Below the pieces are notes generated by a model. It did no database searches. It was not told the origin of the DNA and worked only from the letters and a program-made list of their open reading frames with translations. Positions 44,864-51,785 of a DNA stretch of 64,000 nucleotides are shown piece after piece. A program made the translations under genes and the position numbers. Positions within the stretch are counted from its first letter, which is position 1. Each line of letters opens with the position of its first letter. This stretch comes from Myxococcales bacterium (GTDB taxonomy: Bacteria > Myxococcota_A > Polyangia > Polyangiales > Polyangiaceae). The stretch is taken from the NCBI GenBank assembly GCA_016706225.1, contig JADJKB010000022.1, positions 248,001 through 312,000 on the forward strand, read 5' to 3'.

Positions 44864-46504
44864 TCAGCTCATCAGCGACCGGTAGTCCAGCTGGTCGGAG
44901 TACATGCGCTGAAAGACCTCGTGTTTCTGCTGGTGATACGCCTGAACACGATCCCCCGCCGGCTCGACGACGCGCTCGGAGGCGTTCATGGCGCTCATGG
45001 CGTCGAGCACACTCGTCTGGTCACCGGACGCCACCGCCCCGAGGATTGCCGACCCGAGCAGCACCGCCTCGGGTTCTTTGGGCAAGATCAGACGACAACC
45101 CGTGACGTCGGCGTGCTCGCGCACGAACACGGGATTCTTGGTGTCGCCGCCGCACGCGAAGATGGCGTCGATGGCGTAACCCTGTGCGTTCATCGTATCG
45201 AGGATGTGCCGCGTGCCGTGGGCAATTGCCTGGATGGTCGCGAGGTAGAGCAGCGCAAGAGAGTCGACGCTGTCGCTGAGCTTGAGCCCGCTGATCATGC
45301 CGCGCAACGACGCATCCGCGCGGGGTGAGCGGTTGCCATGATGGTCTGGCAGAACGTGTAGCTCGCGGGTCAGCTCCGCCGGAAACGCCGCGCGCTCGCC
45401 GAGCGCATCCAGCCGCTCGTTCAGCAACGCGTACACGGTCGTGCCACGCCGTGTGGCTTCGACGCCAAGCTCGGCGCTCCGCGCGTGGTTGCCGACCACG
45501 TGATCGATCAACGCTCCAGTCGCACTCTGCCCGCCTTCGGTGAGCCAGAGCCCGGGGATCATCGCGGAGAAATAGGGTCCCCAGATCCCGGGTACGAACT
45601 TGGGCTCGCGACTGACCGCCATGTGACAGCTCGAGGTGCCGCCGATCAACGCGAGGCGATGTTCCAGCGCCGCGGCATCCGGCGCACACCCGTCGACGGG
45701 CGCACCCAAGAGACCGAGCCCGCCGGCGTGGGCATCGATGATCGACACCCCGACCGCAGTGCCCGCCGCGAGCCCGAGCTCTTCCGCGGCGGTGGCGGTG
45801 AGCCCACCCGCGCGCTCCCCCATGGGCCGCACCCGCCGGCCGATTCGCGCGAACCCTTCATCCACCAGCTGCCCAAGGCCAATCTGCCGGAAGTAATCCT
45901 CGCGAAACCCACCACCCCCCTCGTGTCCCAGGTAGGTCCACTTGCACACCGTCGTGCACAGTGAGCGCACGTCCTCACCTGTTGCGCGCCACACCAGGTA
46001 GTCCGGCAGATCGAAGAACAGCTGCGCTCGCCGCCACGCCTCCGGGTGATGCTCCGCAAGCCAGCGCAACTTGGGGGTCTGCATCTCGGGCGAGATCACA
46101 CCGCCGACGTAGCGGAGGACCTCGTGGCCCACGGCATTGATGCGGGCGGCTTGCTCCGTGGCGCGGTGGTCCATCCAGACGATGACGTTCTGCTGATCGT
46201 CATTGGTCGGGCTGATGCTGACGGGTTGACCCAAGGCGTCCACCGCCACCAGCGAACAGGTCGCATCGAAGCCGATGCCGCGCACGTTGCTCGCCTCGAC
46301 TCCCGCCTCTTCGATGGCAGCGCGCACTGCGATGCGCACCGCGCGCCAGATGTCCTCGGAGGACTGCTCGACGAAGTCTTCCTGCGGGCGAAAGCTGGTG
46401 ATGGGTTCGACTCCGACGCCGAGCCTTTGGCCCGAGCCAGAGAACAGCGCGGCGCGCACACTGCCCGTGCCGACGTCCACCCCGAGATAACAGCGTTCGG
46501 CCAT
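44864..46504 (-). CDS. FGGY-family pentulose kinase, D-ribulokinase-like
   Basis: A 546-residue cytoplasmic kinase starting MAERCYLGVDVGTGSVRAALF, the first phosphate-binding motif of FGGY kinases. Other landmarks are VIVWMDHRATEQAARIN, PEMQTPKLRWLAEHHP, SIIDAHAGGLGLLG (catalytic Asp), LIGGTSSCHMAVS and the C-terminal signature IFACGGDTKNPVFVREHADVTG, then EAVLLGSAILGAVASG. These correspond to the subgroup that phosphorylates D-ribulose or related pentuloses rather than glycerol or xylulose. The open frame upstream of 46504 is shadow. It lies 10 bp after the metalloprotease gene on the same strand and ends opposite the sugar-importer operon, so a joint role in pentose or pentitol use is plausible. 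The precise substrate is inferred. Confidence 0.9.
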   Translation of the reverse strand: MAERCYLGVDVGTGSVRAALFSGSGQRLGVGVEPITSFRPQEDFVEQSSEDIWRAVRIAVRAAIEEAGVEASNVRGIGFDATCSLVAVDALGQPVSISPTNDDQQNVIVWMDHRATEQAARINAVGHEVLRYVGGVISPEMQTPKLRWLAEHHPEAWRRAQLFFDLPDYLVWRATGEDVRSLCTTVCKWTYLGHEGGGGFREDYFRQIGLGQLVDEGFARIGRRVRPMGERAGGLTATAAEELGLAAGTAVGVSIIDAHAGGLGLLGAPVDGCAPDAAALEHRLALIGGTSSCHMAVSREPKFVPGIWGPYFSAMIPGLWLTEGGQSATGALIDHVVGNHARSAELGVEATRRGTTVYALLNERLDALGERAAFPAELTRELHVLPDHHGNRSPRADASLRGMISGLKLSDSVDSLALLYLATIQAIAHGTRHILDTMNAQGYAIDAIFACGGDTKNPVFVREHADVTGCRLILPKEPEAVLLGSAILGAVASGDQTSVLDAMSAMNASERVVEPAGDRVQAYHQQKHEVFQRMYSDQLDYRSLMS

Positions 46505-46514
46505 GGCCCGGATG

Positions 46515-47732
46515 CTAGCGTGAAAGCGGGGTGCCTCCGCGTGCGCCACGCCGTCGCGCCGAGAGGAAAAACAAGCCAAAGACCGCGGCCAAGACCCACG
46601 GTCGCGCAGGCTCGGGCCCGAGGCGACAGCCACAGCCGCTCTCACTGCCGTCCTTCATCACGGTCGTGTTGTTTCCGCTCGAACCGCCGGTCGCGCCGCT
46701 GCCGCCGACGCCGGACTCGATGCCCGAGTCGGTCCAGGGGTTGTCGCCCTCGATGCCATCGCTGCCAGCAGCGCCCGCGCTGCCGGCACTCCCTGCGGCG
46801 CCGGCGGCGCCCGCAGCATCGGCCGCATCTGCACCGGAATCGGCGTCGGCGCTGGCGTCGATGCCGGCATCCACGCCGCCGGTCCCACCCGTGCCCGTCG
46901 TGGGCTGACCGTACAGCTCCCAGATGGCGCTGAGATCACCGGCCGTCAGCACCCACTCGTGATTGATGGTGCCCCCGGCCTTGGTGAGCAGCACCGCCTT
47001 GTTGTTCACCCGGCAGCTCGCGAGATCGCGATACGTGCGGTAGTGCATCACCGATTTGATGTTGTACTTGCCGAGCGTCGGGCAGTTCGAGCAGAGCGAG
47101 AACTGGTACTTGCAGTTGGCGGTGTTGACGATGTTGGCCGAGAGGACCTGAATCGACGCGGCTCGGTCTTTTCGCCGCATTTCGTGCTCCAACCCGAGTA
47201 CGTGGCCGAGCTCGTGCCGCGTCACCGTCAGGTACTCGTTGTCGCGCAGGTACAGCTTCGAGACGGTGTTCGACTTGTACCCGACGAACTCCACCCGAGG
47301 ACTCCCGGTGGTGACCAGCACGTACGCGGCGTCGGCGCTCGTCGCCTTCTCGAAGCGCACGACCTGTTTGGTCTTGGACTGCCACTCACTCATGGCCGAG
47401 AGCACTCGGGTCTTGGTGGTGGCGTCCAGGGTCGACGCGATCTTGTAGGGCACGCGTCCCTTGGGCCAGATGAGGTGTTTGCCGCTGCTGCTGAGGGGAG
47501 AGCCGAGTCCCATCGGGTTCGAACCGGGAGCGGTCGATTCTCCCGCGGGGGGCGTGGCTTCATCCGGCACACACGGTTCGTCGAGCCGATCACAGTCGGG
47601 ATCTTCGGGCGGACACACGGAGCCTTCATCGGCCGCGCCGTTGCTCGGCTCGGTGGCGCCATCGCCGCAACCCGGGAGGGAGCCCGTGGCAGACAAGGAC
47701 AAGAGCAAGACCGCCAACCACTCTCGTCGCAT
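46515..47732 (-). CDS. Secreted zinc metalloprotease (M12A/M10-like) with MYXO-CTERM-like tail
   Basis: A 405-residue exported protein. The signal peptide has a lipobox-like LPGC (Cys22). A Cys- and Pro-rich linker follows. The catalytic domain (about residues 88-285) has TRHELGHVLGLEHE with His173, Glu174, His177 and His183 as zinc ligands and base, and the Met-turn SVMHY (227-231), so it is a complete metzincin. The IWPKGRVPYKI start of the domain is like astacins. After an Asp/Ala/Gly-rich stretch, the end has GCGCRLGPEP, a hydrophobic helix (WVLAAVFGLFFLSA) and RRRGARGG, the layout of the MYXO-CTERM sorting signal. The protease is therefore predicted to be processed and shown on the cell surface. 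Substrate unknown. Confidence 0.88.
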   Translation of the reverse strand: MRREWLAVLLLSLSATGSLPGCGDGATEPSNGAADEGSVCPPEDPDCDRLDEPCVPDEATPPAGESTAPGSNPMGLGSPLSSSGKHLIWPKGRVPYKIASTLDATTKTRVLSAMSEWQSKTKQVVRFEKATSADAAYVLVTTGSPRVEFVGYKSNTVSKLYLRDNEYLTVTRHELGHVLGLEHEMRRKDRAASIQVLSANIVNTANCKYQFSLCSNCPTLGKYNIKSVMHYRTYRDLASCRVNNKAVLLTKAGGTINHEWVLTAGDLSAIWELYGQPTTGTGGTGGVDAGIDASADADSGADAADAAGAAGAAGSAGSAGAAGSDGIEGDNPWTDSGIESGVGGSGATGGSSGNNTTVMKDGSESGCGCRLGPEPARPWVLAAVFGLFFLSARRRGARGGTPLSR

Positions 47733-47827
47733 GCTTCAAAGGTACCGGGCCGCGGCGGCGCGAGCAAGCGAGGGCCCGCCCGGAGAGCGGTTGCGCACCT
47801 GTGCGCCATCGCAGATGATTGGTGTCC

Positions 47828-48739
47828 ATGCCGCGGGCCAGCGTGCTCAATCGACTGATCGTGCTCGCGCTTTGTGCGGCGGCGACGCTCTCGTGTGGTG
47901 ATGACTCGGGCGCTCGCGGGAGTGGCGGCGCCGGGGTCATTGGCAACGGCGGCGGGGCGACGGGTGGCGGAGCGGGAGCAGGAGCGTTCGGCGGCTCGGG
48001 TGGAGGCGCGGGCGCGGGCGGCGCGAGCAGCGGGGGTAGCGCCAGCAGCGGAGGCGGCGGGGCGAGCGGCGGCAGCGCGGGTGGCGGGGGCAGCGCGGTG
48101 GGCGGCGCAGGCGGAGCCGACGCGGGCTCTGTACCGTTGCCGGGGCAAGGCACGCTGCTCGGCGACTGCGGCCCGCTGAGCCAGACGGAGATCCTCTCGT
48201 CGAGCCCCTACTCGTACGACAACTCGATCGACTTTGGCAGCTCGGTGTTCGACTACAACCTGCTCTCGCTCGGTGGCAAGAAGGCCTACGACGACGGCAA
48301 CCTCGGAGGCAGCTCGCTCTTGTCCGAGGTCTTCAGCTACGAGGTGCTGTATCGCTGTGAGCTGGCGAAGCTGCTCAAGACCGAGGCCGAGATCGTCTAC
48401 ACCGACGCGGGCGGCAAGAAGACCGACCTGCTCGTCGAGATCGAGGGTTACAAGGTCGGCGTCAGCGTCACGCGGGCGTTCATTTACCCGCCGGGCACTC
48501 CGTACACGGTGAGCGTGGCGCAGGGGTTGCTCGAGAAGAAGCTCGGCGACATCGTGCTGAGCAGCAAGAACGTCGCAACCAGCGACGCCTGGAAGAAACA
48601 GATCTTGCACGTGCTTGCCTACGACGCGCAGCACAAGGACGCCCTGAAACAAGCCTACCCGCTGATCGCGCCCGCAACCCGCGCCGACACCGTGGTGATG
48701 GTGACCGTCACGGACGGCAACGACGCTTTCATTTACTGA
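47828..48739 (+). CDS. Lipoprotein with long Gly linker and possible PD-(D/E)XK-like domain
   Basis: A 303-residue predicted lipoprotein; ATG 47828 gives a lipobox ending at Cys23 (AATLSC). Residues 25-100 are nearly all Gly, Ser and Ala. The C-terminal 200 residues form a globular domain: SLLSEVFSYEVLYRCELAKLL, AEIVYTDAGGKKTDLLVEIEG, YKVGVSVTRAFIYPP, QGLLEKKLGDIVLSSKN, WKKQILHVLAYDAQHKDAL and ADTVVMVTVTDGND. The order helix, Glu, strand with Asp, strand with Val-Gly-Val-Ser-Val-Thr-Arg resembles PD-(D/E)XK-fold proteins, though the canonical Glu-x-Lys is not clear. I recall similar sequences in fungi, but this was not checked. It faces the metalloprotease gene across 95 bp. Confidence 0.78.
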   Translation: MPRASVLNRLIVLALCAAATLSCGDDSGARGSGGAGVIGNGGGATGGGAGAGAFGGSGGGAGAGGASSGGSASSGGGGASGGSAGGGGSAVGGAGGADAGSVPLPGQGTLLGDCGPLSQTEILSSSPYSYDNSIDFGSSVFDYNLLSLGGKKAYDDGNLGGSSLLSEVFSYEVLYRCELAKLLKTEAEIVYTDAGGKKTDLLVEIEGYKVGVSVTRAFIYPPGTPYTVSVAQGLLEKKLGDIVLSSKNVATSDAWKKQILHVLAYDAQHKDALKQAYPLIAPATRADTVVMVTVTDGNDAFIY

Positions 48740-48758
48740 GGTCGGGGGAGGCCGTACG

Positions 48759-49436
48759 ATGCGCATCCTGCTGGTTCGTCACGGCGAGTCGTTCGGCAAC
48801 GTCGACCCCACCGTTCACGCCCGGGTTGCGGATCACGCCATCCCGCTCAGCGAGGCGGGCCGGCAGCAGGTGCGCGAGGCGGGCCGGCGAATCGACCGCT
48901 ATTACGCGGAGCTCTACGGCACCCCGGGCTCTTGCCCACACGTTCGGTTGTGGGTCAGCCCGTACCTGCGCACCCGGGAGACCGCGGATGGAATTGCGGA
49001 GGTCGCCGGGCGCTGGATCCGCGATCGTCGCGAGCACGTGCTGATGTGTGAGCAGCAGTTTGGTGTGTTCGACGGTGTACCGGACGAAGAGCTGCCGGTG
49101 CGCTTCCCGAACGAGTTTGCGCACTACGACCGCTGTTGTCGCTTCGAGGGGAAATTCTGGGCGCGCATGCCGCTGGGGGAGAGCCGCTTCGACGTCGCGC
49201 AGCGTGTTCACCAGGCGTTCGGCACGTTCCACCGGGACGCCGAGGACCACGACATCCACGACCTGATCGTGATCTGCCACGGCGTGACCCTGCGGGCGTT
49301 CATCATGATGTGGTGTCACCTCTCGCCGGAGTGGTTCGACGACGAACCGAACCCGGCGAACGCAGCGATCCGCCAGCTCGAGGACGGCATCGATCGCGGC
49401 TACCTGTTCGAAGGGTTTCCGCGCGGAGCGTCGTAG
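48759..49436 (+). CDS. Histidine phosphatase superfamily protein
   Basis: A 225-residue cytoplasmic protein beginning MRILLVRHGESFGN, so the catalytic LVRHG motif is at residues 5-9, with His8 the phospho-acceptor. Also present are WVSPYLRTRETADGIAE (Arg of the second site), the acidic partner in FGVFDGVPDEE, and VICHGVTLRAFIMMW with the second catalytic His. All core residues are kept. The specific substrate is not known; the family covers phosphoglycerate, phosphosugars and phosphoproteins. It lies 19 bp after the lipoprotein gene on the same strand. Its 3' end overlaps by 37 bp the 3' end of the facing beta-helix gene. Confidence 0.9.
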   Translation: MRILLVRHGESFGNVDPTVHARVADHAIPLSEAGRQQVREAGRRIDRYYAELYGTPGSCPHVRLWVSPYLRTRETADGIAEVAGRWIRDRREHVLMCEQQFGVFDGVPDEELPVRFPNEFAHYDRCCRFEGKFWARMPLGESRFDVAQRVHQAFGTFHRDAEDHDIHDLIVICHGVTLRAFIMMWCHLSPEWFDDEPNPANAAIRQLEDGIDRGYLFEGFPRGAS

Positions 49437-51679
49437 CCGCGTCGACGCGAGCGTCGCGCCCAGAAGAACATCCCAAGCCCCAGCCAGCCAAGCTCGGAGC
49501 CCGTCCTTCGCCCCGCGCTGCGGCATCCACAACCACCGTCATCGCCGCCGTCGCTCTTACCCGCGCCTCCGCCGGTGGCCGAGCCTCCGGTTCCCGCCGC
49601 ATTGCCCGCGCCACCCGTTCCGGCGCCGCCGACCCCTGCGCCTCCGGCGCCGGCGCTCGCGCCGGCGCCCGCGCTGCCCGACGAACCGCCGCCTCCCGCG
49701 ACGCCGCCACCCCCACCGCTCGGCGTTGCATCGTCGAGGGGTGACACGCCCCCGCGCTCGAAGGCACCCACGTCGGGCCCCGCTCCAACGACAAAGCCAG
49801 TGTTGATGCCGTCGATGCTCGTGCCTTTGTCGAGCAGCGCGTGTCCCGCCGTCAGATCGTAGTCGGCTGCGCCCGGGTTCTCGTAGCTCGGTTTCACCTG
49901 GAAACCGTTGATCTCGATGGTGTTCGAGGCCTTGAGGGTCGCGATCGTGTCGTACTTCACGTTCATCCACTTCACGAAGCGCGCGGGGTCGTCGGTGTAG
50001 AGCGCGTCGAAGTCGAGGTCGACGCCGGCGTTGACGCTCGAGAGCCCGCTCTCGATCACGTAGCGGTGCCCTTCGTAGATGTTGTTACGCGACACGAAGG
50101 GACCGAACGCCAGCGTCGGCGCCGCCGCCTGCGCGTCCACCACGCCGGCCATCGGCACGCCCGTGGTGTGGTAGACCAAGATCCAGCCTTTGCTGCCGTT
50201 GTTGAGCTTGAGCACGTGGGCTCTGTAGTCCGTGACCAGGTTGCGCACGAACCAGGTCGGGCCGACCTCGATCGGCGCCACGCTGATGGCGTTCAGCGAG
50301 CCTTGCACGACGTTGTGCCAGAATCGCACGTTCACACACGCTCCCTCCGGCTCGAGTCCGTCGTCCGCGTGCTGCTTCATGCTGTTGCCGTAGACGTCGG
50401 TGTCCTTGGCGATGTTCTCGTCGGTGGTCCCGAACTCCCCGGCGTCGATGCCGTTGAACGACCCTTCGAGCTGGTTTCCCCGCACCACGTTGCCACGGCC
50501 GTTCTGGATCGTGATCGCGCTGGCCTCCGGGGTGTGGGCCTTGCTCGCGGCCCACGGCCAGGTCCAGACGCTGGTGTCGCGAAAGGTGTTGTTCTCGATG
50601 ACGTTCTCGCTCGCCAGCGAGCGCCGTACGCGGAAGCCGGTGTTCATGTGATGCGCCTGGTTCTTGCGCACCCATGCGTGGTGGGTGTCCCGCACGTCGA
50701 CCGCGACGCCACCCTGGGTCTTGCCCAAGTAACGCAGCTCGAAACCCTCGACGACGACGTAGCCGATGGTGTCGAGCAGAAAGCCAGTGTCTCGCACGGC
50801 GACGTGCAACGTCTTCGTGGACGGGTCTCCGCCATCGGGCAGGCGCAGGTAGAGTTTGCCGCTGCCGATGAAGAACCCTCCGGGCAAGCCGGCGGCAGCG
50901 CTCTGCAACTCTGCCAAGCTCGGGTAGTCGTACAAACGCACGTCGTCCGCGGCAATGTACTGACTCGGCCCGGCAAACGGCGTCGAGTACAGATCGCCGC
51001 TCTCGTTCGTCCAGGTCGGTTTCTCCAGTGTCGCGTCCGAGCCGTCGAGGATCACACCGGGCCCGTCCGCGATGATCCAGAGCGGCTTGCCGGCGCTGCC
51101 GCCCTTGGGCGGTGTCACCGTCTCGCGATAGACCCCGGGTTTCACCCGCACGCTGTCACCAGCAACGGCCTTGTTCACACCCGCTTGAATGGTCTTCAAG
51201 GGTGAGCTGGTCGTGCCGGGGTTCGTGTCGCTGCCCGCGGCAGCATCGACCCAGAGCGTCGCACCGCTCGCCGCCGCCGGTTCGTTCGCGCGCGTGGACG
51301 CGGTCTGATCCTTGTTCGCTTTGGCGGCGTTGTCGGCGTCGTCCAAGACGACCCGTACGTCGTAGCCCTTGCCCGGCGCGAGAAAGAACACCGCGCCGGC
51401 GTAGCGCCCCGCGGCGATCTTCATCAGCGCGTGACCCTTGGTGAAGTTAGCCGCCCCCGTCTCCCGGTACTCGACCCAGAGTTTTGCGTTGGTGTTGTCG
51501 TCACCGGCGACGTCCGCGTAGACACCGAAGGTCGTCAAGTTCGGGTAGACCTCCACGCTGCCGAGTGTCGAGGTGTTGGCGGCCAGCGCCGCGCCGGCTC
51601 CAAGAACGACGGCGCAAGCGCTGGCAGAAGCGACCAGGAAACGCGTGGCAGAACCCGCGGCAGATCGAGGGGACATCAT
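49400..51679 (-). CDS. Secreted beta-helix protein with MYXO-CTERM-like tail
   Basis: A 759-residue exported protein. The start has two tandem ATGs; a Sec signal (about residues 1-34) ends with ALAANT. A beta-sandwich-like domain (about 38-135) begins STLGSVEVYPNLTTFGVY and resembles fibronectin or Ig-like folds. The parallel beta-helix (about 150-620) has the DUF1565 opening ATLWVDAAAGSDTNPGTTSSP, then PLKTIQAGVNKAVAGDSV and RVKPGVYRETV. Coils then include VVVEGFELRYL, AITIQNGRGNVVRGNQLEG and RFWHNVVQGSLNAISV. A Gly-rich linker leads to GCGCRSAGRRTG, a hydrophobic run (GWLGLGMFF) and a basic RRSRRR end, a MYXO-CTERM layout. A glycan-lyase or glycan-binding function on the cell surface is likely; catalytic residues are not assigned. 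It overlaps the phosphatase gene tail to tail by 37 bp. Confidence 0.87.
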   Translation of the reverse strand: MMSPRSAAGSATRFLVASASACAVVLGAGAALAANTSTLGSVEVYPNLTTFGVYADVAGDDNTNAKLWVEYRETGAANFTKGHALMKIAAGRYAGAVFFLAPGKGYDVRVVLDDADNAAKANKDQTASTRANEPAAASGATLWVDAAAGSDTNPGTTSSPLKTIQAGVNKAVAGDSVRVKPGVYRETVTPPKGGSAGKPLWIIADGPGVILDGSDATLEKPTWTNESGDLYSTPFAGPSQYIAADDVRLYDYPSLAELQSAAAGLPGGFFIGSGKLYLRLPDGGDPSTKTLHVAVRDTGFLLDTIGYVVVEGFELRYLGKTQGGVAVDVRDTHHAWVRKNQAHHMNTGFRVRRSLASENVIENNTFRDTSVWTWPWAASKAHTPEASAITIQNGRGNVVRGNQLEGSFNGIDAGEFGTTDENIAKDTDVYGNSMKQHADDGLEPEGACVNVRFWHNVVQGSLNAISVAPIEVGPTWFVRNLVTDYRAHVLKLNNGSKGWILVYHTTGVPMAGVVDAQAAAPTLAFGPFVSRNNIYEGHRYVIESGLSSVNAGVDLDFDALYTDDPARFVKWMNVKYDTIATLKASNTIEINGFQVKPSYENPGAADYDLTAGHALLDKGTSIDGINTGFVVGAGPDVGAFERGGVSPLDDATPSGGGGGVAGGGGSSGSAGAGASAGAGGAGVGGAGTGGAGNAAGTGGSATGGGAGKSDGGDDGGCGCRSAGRRTGSELGWLGLGMFFWARRSRRRGYDAPRGNPSNR

Positions 51680-51785
51680 GGCTCGAGCATGGAAGCGCAC
51701 ATTGGCGCCCCCCGCCAGCCTGACACCCGTCACTTGTATGCCCCAGCCAGCGCGCGACGCTGGCGGCAGAAAAGCGAGGTGCACG

